The notes beneath the pieces were generated by a model. The model made no database searches. It was not told the origin of the DNA and worked only from the letters and a program-made list of their open reading frames with translations. This document shows, piece after piece, positions 17,429-25,229 of a DNA stretch of 64,000 nt. Numbering within the stretch: position 1 is the first letter of the stretch; each line of letters opens with the position of its first letter. This stretch comes from Acinetobacter sp. NIPH 2699. Its GTDB lineage: Bacteria > Pseudomonadota > Gammaproteobacteria > Pseudomonadales > Moraxellaceae. The position numbers and the translations under genes are program-made. The DNA lies in assembly GCF_022549355.1 (NCBI RefSeq), contig NZ_JAKZGL010000006.1, positions 124,001 through 188,000 on the forward strand. The letters are read 5' to 3'.

Positions 17429-18232
17429 ATGTCACGTCTTGCCACTCGTTTTGAACAGCTTAAATCTCAGCAACGTAAAGCGCTTGTTTCTTATGTTATG
17501 GCAGGTGATCCGCATCCACAGGTAACCGTTCCATTACTGCACCAAATGGTTGAAGCAGGCGTTGACGTCATTGAACTGGGTCTACCATTTTCAGACCCAA
17601 TGGCAGATGGCCCTGTGATTGCTTTAGCCGCTGAGCGTGCTTTAGCAGGCGGAACGAATACCTTAGATGCTTTGAATATGGTGAAAGAATTTCGCCAACA
17701 AGACCAAACCACACCTGTTGTTTTAATGGGTTACTTAAACCCAGTTGAAGTGATTGGTTATGAAAAGTTTGTGGCTTACGCGAAAGACTGTGGCGTTGAT
17801 GGTGTTCTTCTTGTGGATTTACCACCTGAAGAATCACAGCAGTTAGGTGACATCTTAAAACAAAATGAGATGGATCAAATCTTCCTGCTTGCACCAACAT
17901 CGACAGATCAACGTATTCAACATGTGGTTAATCAAGCCAGTGGTTTCGTTTACTACGTATCACTCAAAGGTGTGACAGGAGCAGCAACATTAGATACCTC
18001 TGAAGCAGCAGCACGTATTGCAAAGATTAAAACCAAAACCAATGTGCCAGTCGGTGTGGGTTTTGGGATTAGTGATGCTGCGTCTGCGAAAGCGATGGGA
18101 CAAGTTGCTGACGCTGTCATTGTGGGCAGTGCTTTCGTTAAATCTTTTGCAACATTGCCAGCCGATGAGGCTGTGCAACAGACGGTGAATAAAGTGAAGG
18201 AGCTTCGAGCTGCGCTCGATGAGTTAGTATGA
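17429..18232 (+). CDS. trpA: tryptophan synthase alpha subunit
   Basis: A 267-residue TIM-barrel protein that cleaves indole-3-glycerol phosphate to indole and glyceraldehyde 3-phosphate, the penultimate half-reaction of tryptophan synthesis, in complex with TrpB. The catalytic residues E49 and D60 sit in 'VIELGLPFSDPMADGPVI' as in the E. coli enzyme, and the phosphate-binding loops 'VGFGISDAA' and 'DAVIVGSAFV' are intact. Length is normal. trpB is not in this window before it. Its stop overlaps the accD start as ATGA, so it heads a trpA-accD-folC-SPOR transcription unit. Confidence 0.97.
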   Translation: MSRLATRFEQLKSQQRKALVSYVMAGDPHPQVTVPLLHQMVEAGVDVIELGLPFSDPMADGPVIALAAERALAGGTNTLDALNMVKEFRQQDQTTPVVLMGYLNPVEVIGYEKFVAYAKDCGVDGVLLVDLPPEESQQLGDILKQNEMDQIFLLAPTSTDQRIQHVVNQASGFVYYVSLKGVTGAATLDTSEAAARIAKIKTKTNVPVGVGFGISDAASAKAMGQVADAVIVGSAFVKSFATLPADEAVQQTVNKVKELRAALDELV

Positions 18233-19131
18233 GTCAAGACGTAGAAATCATAACAGGGAAAGTACTTCATCCTGCAACCCCTTGGACGGAGCGTCAGGTT
18301 CCTGGGATTCAGGTTGCAGACCAACAACAGATATTCAAAGCGACATTTACTGAACCGACGATCGAATGTCCTGAGTGTCATGCACTGGTTACCCGTACTG
18401 CGATGTCATTCAATGCCTATGTATGCCCACAATGTGACGAACATTTACGCATGCGTGCGCGTGATCGTTTGAATTGGTTCTTCGATCAAGTGAACACCGA
18501 GTTAGGTCAAGAGTTTAGCGCCAAAGATCCATTGAAATTTGTGGATACTAAGCCTTATCCAGACCGTATGCGTGAAGCACAAGATAAAACAGGCGAGACA
18601 GAAGCACTTGTGGTGATGCAAGGTTCTCTTAAAGGTTTGGATTTGATTGCTTGCGCCTTTGAATTTGACTTCATGGGCGGTTCGATGGGTACCGTGGTCG
18701 GTGATCGTTTTGTACAAGCGGCCGAACGTGCGATTGAACTGCATCAACCTTTGATTTGTTTTGCTGCTTCGGGCGGTGCGCGTATGCAAGAAGGGATGTT
18801 ATCCCTTATGCAAATGGCACGTACCTCTGCTGTGATTCAAAAAATGAAAGAAGCACGTGTACCTTATCTGGTTGTATTGACGCATCCCGTTTATGGTGGC
18901 GTAACTGCATCATTGGCAATGCTGGGTGATGTGCATATCGCTGAGCCTAAAGCCATGATTGGTTTTGCGGGTAAACGTGTCATTGAGCAAACGGTGCGTG
19001 AGAAACTGGAAGAACCATTCCAACGAGCAGAATATTTACTCGATCATGGTGTGATCGATCAGATTGTTCACCGTCATGCGTTACGTGATACTGTATATCG
19101 ACTTGTTGCTAAGCTGATGAATTTACCTTGA
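18229..19131 (+). CDS. accD: acetyl-CoA carboxylase carboxyltransferase subunit beta
   Basis: A 300-residue subunit that, with AccA, transfers CO2 from biotin to acetyl-CoA to make malonyl-CoA for fatty acid synthesis. The N-terminal four-cysteine zinc finger is intact (C47, C50, C66, C69). The crotonase-fold core shows 'FEFDFMGGSMGTVVGDRF' and the oxyanion region 'SGGARMQEGMLSLMQMA'. It overlaps trpA by 4 bases and folC by 4 bases. Confidence 0.97.
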   Translation: MSQDVEIITGKVLHPATPWTERQVPGIQVADQQQIFKATFTEPTIECPECHALVTRTAMSFNAYVCPQCDEHLRMRARDRLNWFFDQVNTELGQEFSAKDPLKFVDTKPYPDRMREAQDKTGETEALVVMQGSLKGLDLIACAFEFDFMGGSMGTVVGDRFVQAAERAIELHQPLICFAASGGARMQEGMLSLMQMARTSAVIQKMKEARVPYLVVLTHPVYGGVTASLAMLGDVHIAEPKAMIGFAGKRVIEQTVREKLEEPFQRAEYLLDHGVIDQIVHRHALRDTVYRLVAKLMNLP

Positions 19132-20414
19132 AACCGCACGACCCACATTCAAAAGATACACTAACAACATGGCTCGATTATTGGAGCCATGTTCATGTTA
19201 CAGGCATTGATTTAGGCTTAGAGCGCGTCATTCCTGTTGCTGAAAAATTAGGTGTGATGCAGCCAGATGCGAAAGTATTTACGGTCGCAGGCACCAATGG
19301 TAAAGGTTCAACCACGACCACTTTAGCCGCGATTTTAAATGCGCAAGGCTATAAAGTTGGTCTCTATCAGTCGCCGCATATTTATCGTTTCAACGAGCGT
19401 GTGAAGCTGGCTGGTGTCGAAGTCGATGATCAAGGTTTGATTTATGCTTTTGTTCTGGTTGATCAAGCACGCCGTGAATGTGGCTTAACCCTTTCTTTCT
19501 TTGAAGCAACCACTTTGGCTGCTTTCGTTATTTTTAAACAGCAACAATGTGATGTCTGGGTGCTCGAAGTGGGTTTAGGCGGGCGGCTTGATGTGGTCAA
19601 TGTGATTGATCCAGATATTGCTGTCATTACCAATATCGGTTTAGATCATACCGATTGGCTTGGCGATAGCATTGAAAAAATCGCGTTTGAGAAAGCAGGA
19701 ATTATTCGTCCGAATATCCCCGTTATTTTCGCAGGGCAGCAGCAACTCCCCCAAGCAGTTCAAGATAAAGTGACTGAAACTCAAGCTCACTTATCTGTTT
19801 TAAATCGTGATTATTTTTATCAGCTTCATCCTGATGGTCAAACATGGTCATTTGCATCTTCAGGGACAACATTAAAACTTCCTGTGGGTCAGCTAGCGCT
19901 GGACAATATTTCTACTGCTGTAGCCGCTGTGCTCTTGAGTGGTATGGAAATATCACAAGCCGCGATTGCACAAGGCATTCAACAAGCAGCGTTGCAGGGA
20001 CGTTTTGAAATACGCCAAATTCAAGGGAAAACGGTTGTTTTCGATGCAGGGCATAACCCGCATGGTGTTGAATTTTTATTGAAGCAGTTGCGAAAATTCT
20101 TAAAATACAATAAACAGTACACAGAAGTTGTTGCGGTATTTTCAATGTTGGCAGATAAAGACATTGCATCTGTCACTGATTTACTAAAAACAACAGTAAA
20201 AGATTGGTTTATTGCTAACTTAGATGTGCCTAGAGCCGCGCCAGTGCAACAGTTACACGATGCATTACACGGTCAACAGGTACATGAGTCTGGCAGTATC
20301 CAGCAAGCTTTTGAAACTGCGCTGAACAAATGTAATAACAATCAGCTGATTTTAGTCTGTGGTTCGTTTCATACCTTAGAAGCGGTCTGGGAGTATTTAG
20401 AACAATGTCAATGA
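19128..20414 (+). CDS. folC: bifunctional folylpolyglutamate/dihydrofolate synthase
   Basis: A 428-residue Mur-ligase-type enzyme that adds glutamate to dihydropteroate and to folates. The ATP-binding loop 'VAGTNGKGSTT' lies near residues 53-63, the metal/ATP motif 'EVGLGGRLDVVNV' near 145, and 'VFDAGHNPHG' near 305 marks the C-terminal domain. The start is TTG at 19128 overlapping the accD stop. No better start lies before the conserved 'GIDLGLERV' at residue 26, so the rare start is accepted. Confidence 0.95.
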   Translation: MKPHDPHSKDTLTTWLDYWSHVHVTGIDLGLERVIPVAEKLGVMQPDAKVFTVAGTNGKGSTTTTLAAILNAQGYKVGLYQSPHIYRFNERVKLAGVEVDDQGLIYAFVLVDQARRECGLTLSFFEATTLAAFVIFKQQQCDVWVLEVGLGGRLDVVNVIDPDIAVITNIGLDHTDWLGDSIEKIAFEKAGIIRPNIPVIFAGQQQLPQAVQDKVTETQAHLSVLNRDYFYQLHPDGQTWSFASSGTTLKLPVGQLALDNISTAVAAVLLSGMEISQAAIAQGIQQAALQGRFEIRQIQGKTVVFDAGHNPHGVEFLLKQLRKFLKYNKQYTEVVAVFSMLADKDIASVTDLLKTTVKDWFIANLDVPRAAPVQQLHDALHGQQVHESGSIQQAFETALNKCNNNQLILVCGSFHTLEAVWEYLEQCQ

Positions 20415-21523
20415 ATAACAAACAACGCTGGATGGGCGGCGTTGTTTTACTAGGAGGTGGTGTTTTATTGGCAGCATTACTTCTCAAAGGTAATGAAGAA
20501 ATAGAACAAGACAAGACACAAGCTCAGATTGAACACCCAAGTGCTCAAACTGAGTCTAAACCAAAACTTGCGCAACCTGCTCAAGATAGTGAAATGGTGT
20601 CATTACAACCCATGGCTGTTGATATTGAAACAGAAAAACGGTTGCTTGAAGAACAACGCCATGCACGTGAGAAAGCAGTTGCTGAGCAAGAAGCCCTTGC
20701 TGCTGACTTTTTAAAGATGCAACAGCAAGCTGAAGCGGCTGCTGCTCGTAAGGCGGCAGAGGAATATGCTGCGATCAATGCCCATCGAAATGCTGCGCAA
20801 GAAAGCTCTGATAATATTCCACCAGAATTGATCGAAGATGACAAAGCCAAAGCACAACGACTTGCGGAAGAAAAACGTAAGTTAGAAGAAAAGCGTAAAG
20901 CTGAAGCAGAGAAGAAAGCCGCCGAAGATAAACGTAAAACTGAAGCAAGTAATAAAGTAGCGGAAGAAAAACGCAAAGCCGAAGCAGAGAAAAAAGCTGC
21001 TGAAGATAAGCGTAAAGCCGAAGCAGAGAAGAAGGCTGCGGAAGATAAACGTAAAGCCGAAGCAGAGAAGAAAGCCGCTGAAGATAAGCGTAAAGCTGAA
21101 GCAGAGAAGAAGGCTGCGGAAGATAAACGTAAAGCCGAAGCAGAGAAAAAAGCTGCTGAAGATAAGCGTAAAGCTGAAGCAGAGAGTAAAGCTGCGGAGG
21201 ATAAACGTAAAGCTGAAGAAGCCGCGAAGAAGAAAGCGGATGCTGAAAAGGCACGTGAACTTCTGGAAAATGGTGAGAAAAACTGGATGGTGCAAGTGGC
21301 TTTGGCTGCAAACCAAGCCAATGCTGATGCTGTGGTCTCCAAGTTACGTGCGAAAGGCTATAAAGTCACTACCAGCCCAACCTCTAAAGGGATTCGCATT
21401 ATGGTTGGTCCATCCAAGGATAGAGAGAGCGCTGATGCTGCACGTAAGAAAATTGCGGCAGATGACAGTTTAAATATGAAATCTGCTTGGGTGATTGATT
21501 GGGTTCCGCTTGACCAACGATAA
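20405..21523 (+). CDS. SPOR-domain membrane protein with EK-rich repeats (DedD-like)
   Basis: A 372-residue protein with one N-terminal membrane segment (residues 10-27), a long charged spacer and a C-terminal SPOR domain (about 290-370, 'WMVQVALAANQANADAVVSK', 'GIRIMVGPSKDRESA'), which binds denuded peptidoglycan at the septum. The spacer contains eight 13-residue units (AEAEKKAAEDKRK type) at residues 166-269, likely a long charged helix spanning the periplasm. It takes the place of dedD downstream of folC. ATG 20411, with a 4-base ATGA overlap with folC, is an equally good start. Confidence 0.88.
   Translation: MSMNNKQRWMGGVVLLGGGVLLAALLLKGNEEIEQDKTQAQIEHPSAQTESKPKLAQPAQDSEMVSLQPMAVDIETEKRLLEEQRHAREKAVAEQEALAADFLKMQQQAEAAAARKAAEEYAAINAHRNAAQESSDNIPPELIEDDKAKAQRLAEEKRKLEEKRKAEAEKKAAEDKRKTEASNKVAEEKRKAEAEKKAAEDKRKAEAEKKAAEDKRKAEAEKKAAEDKRKAEAEKKAAEDKRKAEAEKKAAEDKRKAEAESKAAEDKRKAEEAAKKKADAEKARELLENGEKNWMVQVALAANQANADAVVSKLRAKGYKVTTSPTSKGIRIMVGPSKDRESADAARKKIAADDSLNMKSAWVIDWVPLDQR
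20900..21211 (+). repeat. 39-base tandem repeat, eight units, inside the SPOR gene
   Basis: Eight in-frame 39-base units encode AEAEKKAAEDKRK. Units 3-7 give identical peptides, while unit 2 (TEASNKVAEEKRK) and unit 8 (AEAESKAAEDKRK) are variants. Silent differences (gcc/gct, aaa/aag) alternate between units, which suggests two-unit duplications. Confidence 0.9.
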
Positions 21524-21553
21524 ACGTTGATCATCATCCCCTAGATCAAATCA

Positions 21554-21592
21554 GGAACACATCACAGGCTTTATTCATGCTGTGAGTGTTCC
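21554..21592 (+). terminator. hairpin after the accD-folC operon
   Basis: GGAACAC-A-TCACAG and CTGTGA-GTGTTCC form a 13-base stem with a single bulged A and a 12-base loop, 30 bases after the SPOR gene. There is no T run directly behind it, so it may be an RNA-stabilising or Rho-linked structure. Confidence 0.5.
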
Positions 21593-21620
21593 AGCAAAAT
21601 TAAATAGGGGATTCGCGATC

Positions 21621-22550
21621 ATGAATACAGCGATCAGAATATTAGAACGATTTGTTTTTTCACAAGATTCTGATGTTAGTGCACTGTCTGGTGTCGCCTG
21701 TATAGGGGACGATGTTTATTTTGTTGGTGATGATGTTCGTTACTTACTCAAAACGAATCGGAAAAATAACATAACCAGTACGACGGTTTTTGAAAAAATT
21801 CCGTTATCTGAACCGTCTGAGCAAATGCCGCTTGTTGCATTGAGCAAAGAAAAAAAGCCTGATTTTGAAGCATTAACTTGCATCATCTTTAACGAACAAC
21901 CACAGCTACTGATTATGGGGTCGGGTTCTACGGAAAACCGGAAACAAGCATTACTCTATAATCCATCTAATAATCAAATCAGAACTTTGTTGGATGCGGC
22001 TGATTACCATTTTTTGGAACATCGTTTTGAATTAACTGGTGGCGCTGGTCTGAATATAGAAGCAGTATGTTCAGACTATCGTCATCTCTATATCTTTCAA
22101 CGTGGTAATATTAATCGCTGTCATGGTGTTTTAGTTTTTGATTTAGAAGGAATTCAAGCGGGTAAACCGTTAAAAGATGCACTCATAAATTCGCTCAATC
22201 TCACATTACCTGAGATTGAGGGTTCAGCAAGTGGTATTTCTGATGCTTATTTTTTAGCGGATAAAAATTTGATCGTTGCCACGGCTGCGGTGGAGCAAAC
22301 ATTAAATAGCTATGATGATGGTGTGGTGTTGGGTAGTTTTATACTCGTGTTCTCGCCTGACGGTAAAACTTTAGCTACTCATTTGATTCAGGATGCAAAG
22401 GGTCAAACACTCCCAATTAAAGTTGAAGGGATTACTTGGCTAGAGTCGAGAGCCGATGGCGAGGTGTTTTTATTGGTAACGGATAGTGATGGTGGTGATT
22501 CTGAAGTTTTGACTGTGTTGTTGAGCAGCTCGGCTTTTGCAAAACCGTGA
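21621..22550 (+). CDS. hypothetical protein, beta-propeller-like
   Basis: A 309-residue cytosolic protein of unrecognised family. The chain is a run of beta-strand pairs ('LSGVACIGDDVYFVGDD', 'CIIFNEQPQLLIMGSGS', 'ALLYNPSNNQIRTLLDA', 'NLIVATAAVEQT', 'FILVFSPDGKTLATHLI', 'EVFLLVTDSDGGDSEVL') typical of a propeller that may bind a ligand or calcium, but no active site is evident. ATG 21621 with AGGGG ten bases upstream is preferred over an in-frame GTG at 21582, which lies inside the hairpin. No signal peptide. It appears monocistronic. Confidence 0.7.
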   Translation: MNTAIRILERFVFSQDSDVSALSGVACIGDDVYFVGDDVRYLLKTNRKNNITSTTVFEKIPLSEPSEQMPLVALSKEKKPDFEALTCIIFNEQPQLLIMGSGSTENRKQALLYNPSNNQIRTLLDAADYHFLEHRFELTGGAGLNIEAVCSDYRHLYIFQRGNINRCHGVLVFDLEGIQAGKPLKDALINSLNLTLPEIEGSASGISDAYFLADKNLIVATAAVEQTLNSYDDGVVLGSFILVFSPDGKTLATHLIQDAKGQTLPIKVEGITWLESRADGEVFLLVTDSDGGDSEVLTVLLSSSAFAKP

Positions 22551-22714
22551 AGTGAAATGACGCTTGGTTGATGATCATGCAACTTCGGAAAGTATCATTT
22601 GCTAGGTGATCAATAATAACTAGACCAGATCTGAGAAAATGGACGGATAAGTTCATTCATTTAACAAACGTAGATGTCTAACAAATAGATTTTCTCCAAA
22701 AACAATTCAATGCT

Positions 22715-23299
22715 TTAACTGGATGGATTTGACAATTGCTGTTGAATCCATTTTACATTTTCAGGGCTAAATAAATGATCAATGTTTTTCCAAATGACAT
22801 GGTAGCCGTAGCCCCCTTGCTTCATTTCCTTTACTGCATCTTCAATTGACCAGTTTTCAAAGATAATTCGGTACATGGCAATCGTCGCGCCAGTACGGTC
22901 AGAACCATGATAACAATGGACTAAGACCTTCTGATTTTTTTGTTTAGCCGTTTGTATGGTATGCATTGCTTGCAATAAGTCTGCGCGAGTGATTGCCCAA
23001 GTATGAATGGGAATATGCACAAGATTAAAGGGTTGGTCCTTTAGCACTTTGGCATCTTCATCTCTTGCGCGAAGGTTGATCACAGTCCCAATTTGATACT
23101 TTTTCAAGGTTGGAATTAAATCGTTACTCGGTTGGTCACTTCGGAAGACATCATTGCTAATTTGATAAAAATTATGGGTGTTGGAGATCAGTGCTCCCCA
23201 ATTCTTTGGACGTTGCTCTTCATTTAAACTTGGATGTTTCATGCACCCAGTAACGCTTAAGGTTGACACGAGAGCAATGGCAATGAGCGTTTTTTTCAT
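22715..23299 (-). CDS. dual-specificity/tyrosine phosphatase-like lipoprotein
   Basis: A 194-residue protein with a lipoprotein signal (MKKTLIAIALVSTLSVTGC, Cys19) followed by a cysteine-phosphatase fold. The loop HCYHGSDRTG has the CX5R signature (C129, R135), and 'INLRARDED' upstream fits the general-acid region of the Siw14/DSP-like group. It would hydrolyse phosphate esters in the periplasm. Substrate unknown. It begins 1 base after the stop of the metallo-beta-lactamase-fold gene, so the two are probably co-transcribed. Confidence 0.82.
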   Translation of the reverse strand: MKKTLIAIALVSTLSVTGCMKHPSLNEEQRPKNWGALISNTHNFYQISNDVFRSDQPSNDLIPTLKKYQIGTVINLRARDEDAKVLKDQPFNLVHIPIHTWAITRADLLQAMHTIQTAKQKNQKVLVHCYHGSDRTGATIAMYRIIFENWSIEDAVKEMKQGGYGYHVIWKNIDHLFSPENVKWIQQQLSNPSS

Positions 23300-23300
23300 A

Positions 23301-24116
23301 TTATTGATAACGATTGAATTCAACTGGATCATGCGCACAAATTAACTCAATACTGGGTTCATGTTGAGCCAGATATTGTAACTGCTTTAAATTCTGGACA
23401 CGTTGCTGGTTATTTTCAGCCAATAAACGTTCTGTGAGGTCTAAGGCTCTGAGCTTATTTTTCGGGTTCAGTTCTAAATGTGAGAAGTAAGCATCCCCAC
23501 AAAATAGAATCCAGCCATCTTGTTTTTTAATGGCAATACCACTGTGCCCAAGGGTATGACCTAATAATGGAATCATCAAAATTTCATCTTGGAATAACGC
23601 TAGACCTTTGACTTTTTTCAGGTTAAACCAGTCTTCACCAGAGTCGTGCTCGGCAAAACTCCAATGGCGGTGCTGTTTAAATTGTTCGGTTTTATAACGA
23701 AGTTTTCCTTTCGCAGACAGTGATTGCGTTGCATTAAATTCAGTTGCTAGCACATGTACAGTTGCATGAGGGAAATCTGAAATACCGCCTGCATGATCAA
23801 AATCAAGATGTGTCACAAAAATGTGTTTAACATCATTGGGGCTAAAACCGAGTTGTTGAATTTGTTGGATCGCACTTAACTTCATATTTGGCACAATTGA
23901 ACCGAATTGTGTAAGCAATGTACCTAGACGTTGTTCAGTATGTAAGTAGTCTTGTAAACCTAAGCCAGTATCAATGAGGACTAAACCCCGATCAGTCTCA
24001 ATTAATAGGCAATGACAGACTAAATGCGCTTTCCAGCCTTTTTGTCCAAATAGGGGCGCACAAACAGGGCAGAAGCTTCCACAATGTAGATGGTGAATGT
24101 TGTAGATCATGGTCAT
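23301..24116 (-). CDS. MBL-fold metallo-hydrolase
   Basis: A 271-residue protein with the metallo-beta-lactamase fold. The zinc motif 'THLDFDHAGG' (HxDxDH) is present, then 'PLLGHTLGHSG' and 'LFCGDAYFSH' supply the further ligands. This layout is shared with quorum-quenching lactonase-like and glyoxalase II-like hydrolases. Two Cys residues near the N-terminus (FCPVC) are unusual. ATG 24116 is chosen because the sequence before it does not resemble the family. ATG 24110 is also possible. It precedes the phosphatase gene by 1 base. Confidence 0.82.
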   Translation of the reverse strand: MTMIYNIHHLHCGSFCPVCAPLFGQKGWKAHLVCHCLLIETDRGLVLIDTGLGLQDYLHTEQRLGTLLTQFGSIVPNMKLSAIQQIQQLGFSPNDVKHIFVTHLDFDHAGGISDFPHATVHVLATEFNATQSLSAKGKLRYKTEQFKQHRHWSFAEHDSGEDWFNLKKVKGLALFQDEILMIPLLGHTLGHSGIAIKKQDGWILFCGDAYFSHLELNPKNKLRALDLTERLLAENNQQRVQNLKQLQYLAQHEPSIELICAHDPVEFNRYQ

Positions 24117-24181
24117 TTTTATTGTGTTTCTAATCGAATTGTTTTTATAGCCTATTGATTGGAAAATGCCAAGAAAAATAA

Positions 24182-24203
24182 AACCCCTTAAATTTAAGGG
24201 GTT
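24182..24203 (-). terminator. terminator of the peroxiredoxin gene
   Basis: A perfect palindrome AACCCCTTAAATTTAAGGGG with TT, followed on the minus strand by a T-rich stretch (TTTTATTTTT), 17 bases after the peroxiredoxin stop. Confidence 0.8.
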
Positions 24204-24219
24204 AAAATTCACTTTATGC

Positions 24220-24855
24220 TCACTCAGGCTGAGAGGTTAAACGCAAATATGGTTTTACTGCGGTATAGCCTTTAGGGAAGCGTTGTTTAATTTCCTCTTC
24301 ATCTTTCAACGAAGGAACAATAACCACATCCTCACCATGTTGCCAGTTGGCAGGGGTTGCCACCTTATGTTTATCCGTCAACTGGAGTGAGTCAACCACA
24401 CGCAGTACTTCATTAAAGTTACGACCGGTTGATGCTGGATAGGTAATAATCAAGCGCACTTTTTTATTTGGATCAATAATCACTAAAGAACGTACGGTTA
24501 AGGTTTCGCTGGCATTCGGGTGGATGAAGCCATAAAGTTCAGAAACCTTACGATCTTTATCTGCAATAATCGGAAAGTTCACTGTGGTATTTTGGGTTTC
24601 GTTGATGTCTTGAATCCAACTTTGATGCGATTCAACATCATCCACAGAAAGTGCAATTGCTTTGACGTCACGTTTTGCAAATTCATCTTTGAGCTTAGCG
24701 GTAAAGCCAAGCTCTGTGGTGCAAACAGGGGTAAAATCAGCAGGATGTGAAAATAAAATCCCCCATCCATTTCCTAAAAAATCATAAAAATCAACATTCC
24801 CCTCACTCGATTCTTGCTGGAAATTTGGGGCGATATCACCTAAACGTAGTGTCAT
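24220..24855 (-). CDS. 1-Cys peroxiredoxin (Prx6/AhpC-TSA family)
   Basis: A 211-residue thiol peroxidase. The peroxidatic cysteine C45 lies in 'HPADFTPVCTTELG'. The C-terminal domain has 'DVVIVPSLKDEEEIKQRFP', typical of the Prx6 group, and no resolving cysteine is seen. It reduces hydrogen peroxide and organic peroxides in the cytosol. GAGG seven bases before the ATG supports the start. Confidence 0.92.
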   Translation of the reverse strand: MTLRLGDIAPNFQQESSEGNVDFYDFLGNGWGILFSHPADFTPVCTTELGFTAKLKDEFAKRDVKAIALSVDDVESHQSWIQDINETQNTTVNFPIIADKDRKVSELYGFIHPNASETLTVRSLVIIDPNKKVRLIITYPASTGRNFNEVLRVVDSLQLTDKHKVATPANWQHGEDVVIVPSLKDEEEIKQRFPKGYTAVKPYLRLTSQPE

Positions 24856-25061
24856 GACCAGTCCTCAATACATTCTTTATGTTTTATGTGTTCATTCAAT
24901 ATGCAGCATTCACTTTATAAAGAAAATTATTGTTTTTTGATTTTGTTATGAGAATTTAAGATATTCAGAATGCTCAAGCTTAACAAATTGATTAGAAATT
25001 CACATTTAAAGCGCTGTAACTTAAATGCAAATTTGCTACATTAACGCTCTTTGGTTGCGTG

Positions 25062-25229
25062 ATGTCAGAATCGCCTCGCAGATTTTTTTACCTGTTTGGA
25101 TGCAAAGCCCTTGTAGTTCTTATTTCTGACTCCATAATAACAGCTAAGAAAAAATCACCTATTTATACAAACAGGATTAGAGAGTTTATTCATGTTGGCA
25201 AGTCTGATCGGAGGTATCTTCGGTACTAA
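25062..25229 (+). CDS. possible leader ORF overlapping the secA start
   Basis: A 55-codon frame ([20 protein letters not shown], then [13 protein letters not shown]) has a basic N-terminus and a hydrophobic stretch like an export signal. It runs 38 bases into secA in another frame. No clear ribosome-binding site precedes ATG 25062, so it may be chance. The rest of the 336-base gap (24856-25191) shows only AT-rich DNA with a GCAAATTTGC palindrome near 25027. Confidence 0.25.
   Translation: MSESPRRFFYLFGCKALVVLISDSIITAKKKSPIYTNRIREFIHVGKSDRRYLRY

Noticed and set aside
20581..21342. 253-codon frame on the minus strand across the SPOR gene
   Set aside because: It is the mirror of the 39-base repeat (Ser/Ala/Leu repeats), has no ribosome-binding site and lies wholly inside a well-supported gene.
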